64,000 nt of DNA from positions 372,001 through 436,000 of the forward strand of contig NZ_QEQL01000005.1 of NCBI RefSeq assembly GCF_003097135.1, given 5' to 3'. The notes beneath the pieces were generated by a model, which had not been told where the DNA came from, made no database searches, and saw only the letters and a list, made by a program, of their open reading frames with translations. A program made the position numbers and the translations under genes. Position 1 is the first letter of the stretch. Every line of letters starts with the position of its first letter. Below, piece by piece: positions 1 through 10,580 of the stretch. Source of the stretch: Pseudomonas sp. URIL14HWK12:I12. GTDB lineage: Bacteria; Pseudomonadota; Gammaproteobacteria; Pseudomonadales; Pseudomonadaceae.

Positions 1-239
1 TCGAGGTTCATCTCGATGCGCTGGCCAGGGTCAAGCGTATTGAGCGTCACCAGCTTCTGGCTCAAGCCGGCCTTGGCCACCTCCAGGCTGGCCCGCATGT
101 GCGTGGCGCTGCTGTCGATCACCGTGGTTGCAGAGCACCAGGGCAGGAACTGCGGGTAGCTGGCCACATCGTTCACCAGGTCGTAAAGCGCCTGGGCGGG
201 GTAAGGCAGCAGGGCTGAGCGTTGTATATGGGTCGTCAT
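1..239 (-). CDS. ratA: RatA/COQ10-like START-domain protein, 3' end outside window
   Basis: Read on the minus strand from an ATG at 237-239, the frame stays open to the window edge and encodes 79 residues beginning MTTHIQRSALLPY, with YDLVNDVASYPQFLPWC shortly after. That is the N-terminus of the RatA/Coq10 polyketide-cyclase-like (START) family, about 145 aa when complete. In pseudomonads this gene is typically divergent from smpB, as here. Family members bind ubiquinone or, in E. coli RatA, have been reported to interfere with ribosome subunit association; which role applies here is not visible. About half of the protein is present. Confidence 0.85.
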   Translation of the reverse strand, partial: MTTHIQRSALLPYPAQALYDLVNDVASYPQFLPWCSATTVIDSSATHMRASLEVAKAGLSQKLVTLNTLDPGQRIEMNL

Positions 240-392
240 CTATCCGTCACGTCCGGGGCGCGAACACACTCTTGGGAGTGCGCGGCTGCGCCAGCAGTTC
301 ATCAGCGAAGTGTTGAGGGCATTGTCCGGGATTCAATCCTCGCGCTCAAGGCCATAGCCTGCCGCTGTGCTTACCCCTATAATGCGGGGCCT

Positions 393-875
393 ATGGCTAA
401 ACAAAAGAAACACCCTACCGGGACCATCGCGCTCAACAAGAAGGCGCGGCACGATTACTTCATCGAACACCGCTTCGAAGCTGGCCTGGCCCTTTCGGGT
501 TGGGAGGTGAAGAGCCTGCGCGCCGGCAAGGCGCAACTGGTCGACAGTTATGTCCTGCTCAAGGACAACGAGGCCTGGCTGTTCGGCGCCCACATCACGC
601 CGCTGACCACCGCCAGCACCCACGTGATCGCCGACCCGATCCGCACGCGCAAGCTGCTGCTCAACCGCCGCGAGCTTGACCGGCTGTTCGCCGACGTTCA
701 GCAAAAGGGCTACACGTGTGTGGCCACGGCGCTGTACTGGAGCAAGCATCTGGTCAAGTGCGAGATCGCGCTGGCCAAGGGCAAGAAGGAGTTCGACAAG
801 CGCGACACCGTGCGCGAGCGAGACTCCAACCGCGAGCTTCAGCGCGCCGTGCGCAACAAAGGGCGCGAGGAGTAA
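393..875 (+). CDS. smpB: SsrA-binding protein SmpB
   Basis: SmpB binds tmRNA and delivers it to stalled ribosomes for trans-translation. The protein is 160 aa, the normal length. It starts MAKQKKHPTGTIALNKKARH, has the conserved GWEVKSLRAGKAQL segment and the ALYWSKHLVKCEIALAKGKK region, and ends in the basic tail that enters the mRNA channel. An open frame continues upstream to 222, but homology begins at the ATG at 393. A TATAAT at 378-383 lies so close that the leader would be very short; no good -35 was seen. Its RNA partner ssrA lies about 9 kb downstream on the same strand. Confidence 0.97.
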   Translation: MAKQKKHPTGTIALNKKARHDYFIEHRFEAGLALSGWEVKSLRAGKAQLVDSYVLLKDNEAWLFGAHITPLTTASTHVIADPIRTRKLLLNRRELDRLFADVQQKGYTCVATALYWSKHLVKCEIALAKGKKEFDKRDTVRERDSNRELQRAVRNKGREE

Positions 876-885
876 CCCGTGCGTT

Positions 886-905
886 CGCCCGGCCTATGCC
901 GGGCG
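886..905. terminator. Hairpin between convergent smpB and lldR
   Basis: Perfect 8-bp inverted repeat (886-893 with 898-905) and a CTAT loop, sitting between the smpB stop at 875 and the lldR stop at 915. Position between convergent genes suggests a shared terminator. No T-run follows on either strand, so it would be a weak or Rho-assisted one. Confidence 0.5.
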
Positions 906-914
906 AGCCGCGTA

Positions 915-1682
915 TCAGAGCCCCCGCCGCCGCTCGGCCCGCGCCACCCGCTCGGCTTCCTGCTGCGCTTCGAGCAGCACCTCCTGCACATACAAAATGT
1001 GCCGGCTCGAAACTTCGCGCGCCAGGTCCGCCTGCCCATTCATGATTGCCTCGTACAGCTCCCGATGCTGGCTGATCAACATGTCACGGGTTTCGCTGCG
1101 CTGGCGGTACATCCCGCCGATATTGGTGACCACATTACGCTTGAGCAGGTCGAACAGCCCACGAATGGTGTGTAACAGCACGGCGTTGTGGGTGGCCTCG
1201 GCGATGGCCAGGTGAAAGTTCGCGTCTGCGGCGCCCTCCTCCAAGCGGCTTACCTCGGCGTGCCGGCTGTAGCAATCGCTCAAGCGCTCGAAAGCGGCGG
1301 TCAGCCGCTCGCGATCACCCTCTGTAGCGCGCTGAGCGGCGTACCAGGCGCATGAGGCTTCGAGGGTGTGGCGAAATTCGATCAGGTCCTGCTGGGCATG
1401 GGCGCTGCTCTCCAACAGGGCCATCAACGGGTCGCTGAAGGTCGCGCCCAGGCTTTCGATCACAAAATGCCCACCGCCCTGGCGGCTGACGAGAATGCCC
1501 TTGGCCACCAGCTTCTGGATGGCCTCGCGCAGCGAGGGGCGCGACACGCCGAATTGCTCGGCCAGCGTGCGCTCAGCGGGCAGGCGCTCGCCGGCCTTGA
1601 GCGTGCCTTCCAACAACATGGCCTCCAGCCGCTCGACGATCCCGTCGGACAAACGCCGCTGGCGTACCTGATCAAAGCTCAT
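915..1682 (-). CDS. lldR: FadR-family (GntR) lactate-responsive regulator LldR
   Basis: A 255-aa GntR regulator. The N-terminal winged helix (about residues 8-75) includes RLPAERTLAEQFGVSRPSLR, and a FadR-type all-helical ligand domain (FCD, about 95-235) follows with the family's metal/ligand histidines, for example in ANFHLAIAEATHN. LldR represses the lactate utilisation operon until lactate binds. It is divergent from lldP across 228 bp containing a perfect GntR operator. I chose the ATG at 1680-1682 (MSFDQVRQRRLS) rather than a start seven codons upstream, because homology to other LldR proteins starts there. Confidence 0.93.
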   Translation of the reverse strand: MSFDQVRQRRLSDGIVERLEAMLLEGTLKAGERLPAERTLAEQFGVSRPSLREAIQKLVAKGILVSRQGGGHFVIESLGATFSDPLMALLESSAHAQQDLIEFRHTLEASCAWYAAQRATEGDRERLTAAFERLSDCYSRHAEVSRLEEGAADANFHLAIAEATHNAVLLHTIRGLFDLLKRNVVTNIGGMYRQRSETRDMLISQHRELYEAIMNGQADLAREVSSRHILYVQEVLLEAQQEAERVARAERRRGL

Positions 1683-1801
1683 TACCTGTTCTCCATCCCG
1701 CATCGGGCGGGCGCCACATTCTCGCCGATTCGAGCGCCCAGAGCATCAGCGACCTGAAGCGCTTCACTGTGAAGCCAATCGGAACCAGACCAAAGGGGTA
1801 A

Positions 1802-1831
1802 TTGACACACCAACCCTGGGGCCACTACGCT
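1802..1831 (+). promoter_or_regulatory. Putative sigma-70 promoter of the lldP-lut-dld operon
   Basis: TTGACA at 1802-1807 and TACGCT at 1826-1831, 18 bp apart. The predicted transcription start would be near 1838, just before the LldR operator at 1848, so bound repressor would block early elongation. This is inference from sequence only. Confidence 0.6.
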
Positions 1832-1847
1832 AGCCACCGAACGTTAC

Positions 1848-1866
1848 AAATTGGTCTTACCAATTT
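1848..1866. promoter_or_regulatory. LldR operator, perfect palindrome
   Basis: AAATTGGT-CTT-ACCAATTT is a perfect 8-bp inverted repeat around 3 bases. Its core matches the TNGTNNNACNA consensus of FadR-subfamily GntR regulators. It lies between the lldP promoter and the lldP start, in the intergenic region shared with lldR. Confidence 0.85.
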
Positions 1867-1910
1867 ACCGTAACTCGCCGAGCCGACCAAAAACAATAAG
1901 GTTCATGACC

Positions 1911-3542
1911 ATGCAGACCTGGCAACAACTCTACAGCCCCCTTGGCAGCCTGGGGCTTTCCGCCGTGGCCGCCGTACTCCCTATCGTGTTCTTTTTCGTC
2001 GCCCTTGCGCTGCTGCGGCTCAAAGGCCATATCGCCGGGTTCATCACCTTGATGCTGGCATTGGGCGTAGCGATCCTGGCGTTTGGCATGCCTGCCGACA
2101 TGGCGCTGGCTGCGGCCGGCTATGGCTTCATGTATGGCCTGTGGCCGATCGCGTGGATCATTGTGGCCGCCGTGTTTCTTTACAAACTCACCGTTAAAAG
2201 CGGCCAGTTCGAGGTGATCCGCAGCTCGGTGTTGTCGATCACCGACGACCAGCGCCTGCAGGTGCTGCTGATCGGCTTCTGTTTCGGGGCGTTCCTGGAA
2301 GGTGCTGCGGGCTTCGGCGCCCCAGTTGCCATTACCGCGGCGCTGCTGGTGGGGCTTGGTTTCAACCCCCTGTATGCCGCTGGGCTGTGCCTGATTGCCA
2401 ACACCGCCCCGGTGGCCTTCGGCGCCTTGGGCATCCCGATCATCGTGGCCGGGCAGGTCACCGGCATCGACGCCATGAAGATCGGCGCCATGACCGGCCG
2501 CCAGCTCCCATTGCTGTCGTTGTTCGTGCCGTTCTGGCTGGTGTTCATCATGGACGGCCTTCGCGGCGTAAGGGAAACCTGGCCCGCAGCGCTAGTCGCG
2601 GGCAGCAGCTTCGCGGTTACCCAGTACCTGACCTCAAACTTCATCGGCCCGGAGCTGCCGGACATCACATCGGCCTTGGCCAGCCTGATCGCCACCACCC
2701 TGTTCCTGAAAGCCTGGCGCCCGCGCAGCAGCCAAACCGCGAGCAAGGAAGACACCACGACGTTCAGCGCCGGTGCCGTCTTCAAGGCCTGGTCGCCGTT
2801 TCTGATCCTGACCGTGCTGGTGACGATCTGGACCCTCAAACCCTTCAAGGCGCTGTTCGCCGCTGGCGGCGCGCTCTACAGCACCGTCACCGCCATTGCC
2901 GTGCCGCACCTGGACCAACTGGTGATCAAGGGCGCGCCCATCGTGGCCACGCCGGCTCCATTGGCCGCGGTGTTCAAGTTCGACCCTATTTCGGCCACCG
3001 GCTCGGCGATTTTCCTCTCGGCGCTGGTCAGCATGCTGGTGCTGCGCATTACCCCGAAAATTGGCCTGACCACTTTCAAAGAGACCCTGGTAGAGCTGCG
3101 CTGGCCCATCCTGTCGATCGGCATGGTGCTGGCGTTCGCGTTCGTGACCAACTACTCGGGCATGTCTTCGACCCTGGCGCTGGTATTGGCCGGCACTGGC
3201 GCGGCCTTTCCGTTCTTCTCGCCGTTCCTGGGCTGGCTGGGCGTGTTCCTGACCGGCTCCGATACCTCTTCAAACGCGCTGTTCAGCTCGCTGCAGGCCA
3301 CCACCGCACACCAGATCGGCGTGAACGACACACTGCTGGTAGCCGCCAACACCAGCGGTGGGGTAACCGGCAAGATGATCTCGCCACAGTCGATCGCCGT
3401 GGCCTGCGCGGCCACCGGGCTGGTGGGCAAAGAGGCCGACCTGTTCCGTTTCACGCTCAAGCACAGCCTGTTCTTCGCCACCCTCGTGGGCCTGATCACC
3501 CTTGCCCAGGCCTACTGGCTGCCCGGCATGCTCGTGCATTGA
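1911..3542 (+). CDS. lldP: L-lactate permease (LctP family)
   Basis: A 543-aa inner-membrane lactate permease of the LctP family. Hydrophobic segments run through the whole length (for example VLPIVFFFVALALL and LWPIAWIIVAAVFLY). Conserved family stretches include FLEGAAGFGAPVAITAALL, the GSDTSSNALF motif and NTSGGVTGKMISPQSIAVA. It imports L- and D-lactate for the enzymes encoded downstream. The ATG at 1911 follows AAGG at 1898-1901 with good spacing; an ATG at 1905 would be too close. The frame is open further upstream through the operator, but that part is not coding. Confidence 0.95.
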   Translation: MQTWQQLYSPLGSLGLSAVAAVLPIVFFFVALALLRLKGHIAGFITLMLALGVAILAFGMPADMALAAAGYGFMYGLWPIAWIIVAAVFLYKLTVKSGQFEVIRSSVLSITDDQRLQVLLIGFCFGAFLEGAAGFGAPVAITAALLVGLGFNPLYAAGLCLIANTAPVAFGALGIPIIVAGQVTGIDAMKIGAMTGRQLPLLSLFVPFWLVFIMDGLRGVRETWPAALVAGSSFAVTQYLTSNFIGPELPDITSALASLIATTLFLKAWRPRSSQTASKEDTTTFSAGAVFKAWSPFLILTVLVTIWTLKPFKALFAAGGALYSTVTAIAVPHLDQLVIKGAPIVATPAPLAAVFKFDPISATGSAIFLSALVSMLVLRITPKIGLTTFKETLVELRWPILSIGMVLAFAFVTNYSGMSSTLALVLAGTGAAFPFFSPFLGWLGVFLTGSDTSSNALFSSLQATTAHQIGVNDTLLVAANTSGGVTGKMISPQSIAVACAATGLVGKEADLFRFTLKHSLFFATLVGLITLAQAYWLPGMLVH

Positions 3543-3557
3543 TGCCACACTGTGAAA

Positions 3558-3585
3558 GCCGCCGCCCGAATGCACGGGCGGCGGC
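3558..3585 (+). terminator. GC-rich hairpin between lldP and lutA
   Basis: An 11-bp perfect GC stem (3558-3568 with 3575-3585) and a 6-base loop, in the 79-bp gap between lldP and lutA. No T-run follows directly. It may be a partial terminator or an mRNA-stabilising element that sets permease to dehydrogenase ratios. The rest of the operon is tightly overlapped, so this is the only internal punctuation. Confidence 0.5.
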
Positions 3586-3621
3586 TGCACATAAAAACCG
3601 GCCTGATCCGGAGATAGCCTG

Positions 3622-4446
3622 ATGACCGACCTGTTCTACGACGCCGCCCCCAACGCCACCCGCGTGGCCCCGCCCCTTGCACCGCCGCGCCAGTACCCGG
3701 CCAACAAGCCCGCCAAGGTCTACCTGTTCGGCACCTGCGTGGTCGACCTGTTCTTCCCCGACGCCGGCATGGACGCCATCCACTTGCTCGAACGCGAAGG
3801 CATCGCGGTGAGCTACCCCCAAGGGCAAACCTGCTGTGGCCAGCCGGCCTGGACCAGTGGCTACAGCGACCAGGCCCGGGAAGTGGCGCGGGCGCAACTT
3901 GCGCTGTTCGAGGAGGATTGGCCCGTGGTGGTGCCCTCCGGCTCCTGCGCAGGGATGTTCCGGGAGCATTACGTGGAGGTGTTCAAAGATGAGCCCGCAA
4001 ATCGCGCCAAGGCGCAGGCGCTCGCCGAACGCACCTACGAGCTGGCCGAATTTCTGCTGCACGTGTGCAAGGTGAGCCTGCATGACCAGGGCGCGCCGGC
4101 GAAGGTCGCGCTGCACACCTCCTGCTCGGCCCGGCGCGAGATGAACACGCACCTGCATGGCCGTGCGCTGCTGGCGCAGCTGGCCAACGTGGAGCGCGTC
4201 GAGCATGAACATGAAAGCGAATGCTGCGGCTTTGGCGGCACCTTCAGCGTGCGGATGCCAGACATCTCCGGCGCCATGGTGCAAGACAAAACCCGGCAAT
4301 TGATCGGCTCCGGCGCCGACCAGATCATCAGCGCCGATTGCGGCTGCCTGATGAACATCAACGGTTCGCTGGAGAAACAGCGCGCCGCCGTGCGCGGCCA
4401 GCACCTGGCGAGCTTTCTCTGGCAGCGCACCGGAGGTGCCCAATGA
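3622..4446 (+). CDS. lutA: L-lactate dehydrogenase complex subunit LutA (LldE), CCG-domain Fe-S protein
   Basis: A 274-aa (Fe-S)-binding protein with two CCG (DUF3400-type) cysteine-rich modules: QTCCGQPAWTSGY near residue 70 and ECCGFGGTFSVRMPDIS near 197, each with partner cysteines (VPSGSCAGMF, HTSCSARREM). LutABC oxidises L-lactate to pyruvate and passes electrons to the respiratory chain. Its stop overlaps the lutB start (ATGA), which indicates translational coupling. The N-terminus is slightly longer than in Bacillus LutA (about 238 aa), with a proline-rich start before the KVYLFGTCVVDLFFP core. Confidence 0.93.
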   Translation: MTDLFYDAAPNATRVAPPLAPPRQYPANKPAKVYLFGTCVVDLFFPDAGMDAIHLLEREGIAVSYPQGQTCCGQPAWTSGYSDQAREVARAQLALFEEDWPVVVPSGSCAGMFREHYVEVFKDEPANRAKAQALAERTYELAEFLLHVCKVSLHDQGAPAKVALHTSCSARREMNTHLHGRALLAQLANVERVEHEHESECCGFGGTFSVRMPDISGAMVQDKTRQLIGSGADQIISADCGCLMNINGSLEKQRAAVRGQHLASFLWQRTGGAQ

Positions 4447-5900
4447 ACGACGCCGCACGCATTCCCGCCCAGGACATTTCCGACGATTTCCGCACCCGCG
4501 CCCACCAGGCGCTGGGCGACAGCCAATTGCGCGGCAACTTCCGCAAGGCCATGGACGGCCTGATGCTCAAGCGCGCCAACGCCTTCGCCAACGCAGAGGA
4601 GCGCGAGCAACTGCGCGCCCAAGGCAACGCCATCCGCGCCCGCGCGCTCTCCAAGCTGCCTGAATTGCTCGAAAAGCTCGAAGCCAACCTTACCCGCCAA
4701 GGGGTGAAGGTGCACTGGGCCGAAACCATCGAGCAGGCCAATGCCATCGTGCTCGAGATCGCCCAGGCGCATCAGGCGCGCCAGGTGGTCAAGGGCAAGT
4801 CGATGGTCAGCGAAGAGATGGAGATGAACCACTTTCTCGGCGAGCGAGGCATCGAATGCCTGGAAGCCGACATGGGCGAGTTCATCGTGCAGCTCGATAA
4901 CGAAAAGCCCTCCCATATCATCGTGCCGGCGATCCACAAGAACGCCCGGCAAGTGGCCAGGCTCTTCCAGCATCGGCTGGAGGTGGAGTACACCGAAGAC
5001 GTCGACCAGTTGATCCAGATCGGCCGCCGGGTGCTGCGGCAGAAGTTCTTCGAGGCCGACATCGGCGTCTCGGGCGTTAACTTCGCCGTGGCCGAAACCG
5101 GCACCCTGCTGCTGGTGGAAAACGAGGGGAACGGGCGCATGGTGACCACCGTGCCGCCGGTGCACATTGCCGTTACCGGCATCGAGAAGGTGGTCGAGAA
5201 CCTCGAAGACGTGGTGCCGCTACTGTCGCTGCTCACCCGCTCAGCACTGGGTATCCCGATCACCACCTATGTGAACATGATCTCTGGCCCGCGCCAGCCC
5301 GGCGAGCTGGACGGCCCACAGGAAGTGCACCTGGTGCTGCTGGACAACGGCCGCAGCCAGGCCTTCGCCGACGGCGAGCTGCGCCAGACCCTCAACTGCA
5401 TCCGCTGCGGCGCCTGCATGAACCACTGCCCGGTGTACACCCGAGTCGGTGGCCACACCTATGGCGAGGTGTACCCTGGCCCCATCGGCAAGATCATCAC
5501 CCCGCACCTGGTGGGCCTGAACAAAGTGCCCGACCACCCCAGCGCTTCGTCCCTGTGCGGGGCCTGCGGCGAGGTGTGCCCGGTGAAGATCCCGATCCCG
5601 GCGCTGCTGCGCCGGCTGCGCGAAGAAAACGTCAAGGCGCCGGACGCGCCGCACCCGGCCATGCGTGGCCAGGGCAGCAAGTACTCACGCAAGGAGCGGC
5701 TGATGTGGAACGCCTGGGCCCGGCTGAACCGCAGCCCGGGGCTGTACCGCGCCTTCTTGCGCCTGGCCACCCGGCTGCGTGGGCTTACCCCGGCCCAGCT
5801 CGGCCCTTGGACGCAACACCACAGCGCACCGCGCCCCGCCGCGCAGTCGCTGCACGAACGCGCGGCCGCCCATCTCGCCAAGCAGGAGCCCAAGCCATGA
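4443..5900 (+). CDS. lutB: L-lactate dehydrogenase complex subunit LutB (LldF), ferredoxin-type iron-sulfur protein
   Basis: A 485-aa protein with an N-terminal LUD domain (about 60-300, including GVSGVNFAVAETGTLLLVENEGN) followed by two 4Fe-4S motifs, CIRCGACMNHCPVY (about 320-333) and CGACGEVCPVKIP (about 374-386). A C-terminal LutB-specific domain contains a run of conserved basic and proline residues. It is thought to relay electrons within LutABC. The ATG at 4443 overlaps the lutA stop, and the end overlaps the lutC start by 4 bases. Confidence 0.94.
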   Translation: MNDAARIPAQDISDDFRTRAHQALGDSQLRGNFRKAMDGLMLKRANAFANAEEREQLRAQGNAIRARALSKLPELLEKLEANLTRQGVKVHWAETIEQANAIVLEIAQAHQARQVVKGKSMVSEEMEMNHFLGERGIECLEADMGEFIVQLDNEKPSHIIVPAIHKNARQVARLFQHRLEVEYTEDVDQLIQIGRRVLRQKFFEADIGVSGVNFAVAETGTLLLVENEGNGRMVTTVPPVHIAVTGIEKVVENLEDVVPLLSLLTRSALGIPITTYVNMISGPRQPGELDGPQEVHLVLLDNGRSQAFADGELRQTLNCIRCGACMNHCPVYTRVGGHTYGEVYPGPIGKIITPHLVGLNKVPDHPSASSLCGACGEVCPVKIPIPALLRRLREENVKAPDAPHPAMRGQGSKYSRKERLMWNAWARLNRSPGLYRAFLRLATRLRGLTPAQLGPWTQHHSAPRPAAQSLHERAAAHLAKQEPKP

Positions 5901-6564
5901 GTGCCCGCGACAACATCCTCGCGCGCCTGCGCAAGAGCCTGGAAGGCACCACGCCCATCACGCCCAACTTCGACCCCGCGCTGGTCACCGAACCCTGGCA
6001 GTACCCGCCGCACGAGCGCGTTTCCCGGCTCAAAACCCTGATGGAGGCGGTGCACACCCAAGTGCACCTGAGCCACACCGGGCAATGGCCGGCACTGCTG
6101 GTGGAGCTGCTGCAGGCACGCGGCATCGACCGCCTGTTGGTGTCGCCCCGCACCGCCCACGGCCAGCAGTTGGCCGAGCACGTGCATGCCCAGGGCCACA
6201 GCCTGCTGCTCAAGGGCTACGACCAACCAGTCGAAGCCTGGAAGCACACGCTGTTCAACGACACGCCCGCCAGCCTCACCGGCACCCTCGGGGCCATCGC
6301 CGCCACCGGCAGCCTGGTGCTGTGGCCCACCCCCGAAGAGCCACGGCTGATGAGCCTGGTGCCGCCCGTTCACATTGCCCTGCTCAAGGCCAGCGAAGTG
6401 CACGACAACTTCTACAGCGTGCAGCGCGACCACGGCTGGGCCCAAGGCATGCCGACCAACGCACTGTTGATCTCCGGCCCATCGAAAACCGCCGATATCG
6501 AACAGGTGCTGGCCTATGGCGCCCATGGTCCGAAAGACCTGATCGTGATCATCCTGGAGGACGC

Positions 6565-6568
<4 letters not shown>
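5897..6568 (+). CDS. lutC: L-lactate dehydrogenase complex subunit LutC (LldG), LUD domain
   Basis: A 223-aa single LUD-domain (DUF162) protein. It starts MSARDNILARLRKSL, the usual LutC N-terminus, and carries the family core ASLTGTLGAIAATGSLVL plus MSLVPPVHIALL near the C-terminal third, ending in DLIVIILEDA. It is the third component of LutABC. Both ends overlap neighbours by 4 bases (ATGA), so lutA-lutB-lutC-dld form one coupled translation unit. Confidence 0.94.
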
Positions 6569-9375
<2,807 letters not shown>

Positions 9376-9617
9376 TACCCGCGCAAGGGCGGCGTGTGGT
9401 GGGATGGCGCCTGGCGTGGGAAACCGCCTTGCCTCGCCAGCGCCCTCTGTTCGCCAAGCACAATCCCCCCAACACCGACCTTTTTAGCGAAAAACGACAT
9501 CACCCAAAGAAAAATAGAACCCCTCGCCCGCTCTGCCAGTCCATTTTTCACGCACCGGCGTTGCCGGGGCCCGATGCTCGGCTTGCCCCGAGCCTCATCA
9601 ATCAAGGAGATTTGCCC

Positions 9618-9905
9618 ATGAAGCGCACCGCACTCGCTGGCCTGTTCCTCTCCACCGCCCTGCTCGGCGCCGCCCCGGCTTTCGCCGCTGAAGACCTCTG
9701 CGCCTCCAACCTGCAGAAGATCGATAACGAGCTGGCCACCGTTGCCCCTTCGAACCCAGCCTTGGAAAAGGTTCTGAAACCCAGCATCGAAAAGGCAAAA
9801 TCCGATCAAGCCGCCGGCAAAACCAAAGATTGCATCGCCGAAAGCCAGAAGGTGCTGACCCAGCTGGACAAAACCACCAAAAAAGGCAGCGGTGCCGGCA
9901 ACTGA
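9618..9905 (+). CDS. Small secreted protein, unknown function
   Basis: 95 aa with a clear Sec signal peptide (LAGLFLSTALLGAAPAFAA, cleavage after AFA or FAA) and a mature part of about 70 residues rich in Lys, Ala and Gln with two cysteines (ENLCAS-like near the mature N-terminus and KDCIAE), so a disulfide is possible. AAGGAG at 9604-9609 is a strong ribosome site. Similar small periplasmic proteins are common near ssrA in pseudomonads; I do not know a function. Confidence 0.8.
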   Translation: MKRTALAGLFLSTALLGAAPAFAAEDLCASNLQKIDNELATVAPSNPALEKVLKPSIEKAKSDQAAGKTKDCIAESQKVLTQLDKTTKKGSGAGN

Positions 9906-9917
9906 CGCACCCCGCCA

Positions 9918-9950
9918 GGGCGCGCCCCTCATTACAGGGTCGACGCGCCC
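9918..9950 (+). terminator. Weak hairpin after the small secreted protein gene
   Basis: A 7-bp perfect GC stem (9918-9924 with 9944-9950) with a long 19-base loop, 12 bases after the stop. No T-run follows. It may end the small upstream gene before the ssrA promoter region. Confidence 0.3.
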
Positions 9951-9996
9951 GGCGATTTGCCGTAGACTCAACGCTATCCGTCGCACCAGACGGGTC

Positions 9997-10395
9997 GGGG
10001 CCGATCAGGATTCGACGCCGGTAACGAAACTCTAGGTGCATGCCGAGTTGGTAACAGAACTCGTAAATCCACTGTTGCAACTTCTATAGTTGCCAATGAC
10101 GAAACCTTCAACGACCAGGTAGCTCTGGCCGCTTAATCGCGGTTAAGAAACTGCTCGTTCTGGCTACTTCGGTACCAGCAGTCACTAGGGGATGCCTGTA
10201 AACCTGAACTGACTGTCATACAGAACAGGATCGCTGCGTAGTACGTCGTGGACGAAACAGCTAAAACTTACACGACTCGCCCAAAGCACCCTGCCCCTCG
10301 GGCGGCCGCGGGTTAACTCAGTAGAACGGGCTAAGCATGTAGTACCGACAGCGGAGTACTGGCGGACGGGGGTTCAAATCCCCCCGGCTCCACCA
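9997..10395 (+). ncRNA. ssrA: tmRNA (10Sa RNA)
   Basis: About 399 nt. The 5' end GGGGCCGATCAGGATTCGAC and the 3' end CGGCTCCACCA pair as the tRNA-like acceptor stem with CCA encoded, and the T-arm GGTTCAAATCC lies at 10371-10381. The tag reading frame runs 10092-10136 with resume codon GCC and encodes ANDETFNDQVALAA then TAA. The tag ends in the ALAA degron recognised by ClpXP. It works with SmpB to rescue stalled ribosomes. Confidence 0.97.
10366..10395 (+). other. Putative attachment site (attL) in the tmRNA 3' end
   Basis: The T-arm and acceptor end of ssrA is a classic target of P4-type tyrosine integrases, and such an integrase gene begins 186 bases further on in the same direction. The tmRNA stays intact, as expected when the incoming element supplies the same 3' end. 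I found no second copy in this window, so the other boundary is unknown. Confidence 0.5.
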
Positions 10396-10406
10396 CTTCA
10401 ACATCT

Positions 10407-10433
10407 AAAGACGTCCACGGACGTCTTTTTTTG
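10407..10433 (+). terminator. Intrinsic terminator of ssrA
   Basis: Perfect inverted repeat AAAGACGTCC (10407-10416) with GGACGTCTTT (10419-10428), followed by more T residues to about 10432. It starts 12 bases after the tmRNA CCA end. Confidence 0.92.
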
Positions 10434-10580
10434 TGCCTGCAGGCCAGGAAATACGGGGCTTTCAGCGCTTCTGCGGTATCCAGAGATTTTTTGAGTTCCA
10501 GCGCTTTTGGTATCCCGGGTGGTATCCCAGGCTACCCGGTGCCATTTTCAGGATACCAAAATGCTGCTGGAGGTATCCCA

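Noticed and set aside
222..392. Open frame upstream of smpB that would add about 57 residues
   Set aside because: It crosses the ratA start and the TATAAT element, and SmpB homology starts exactly at the ATG at 393.
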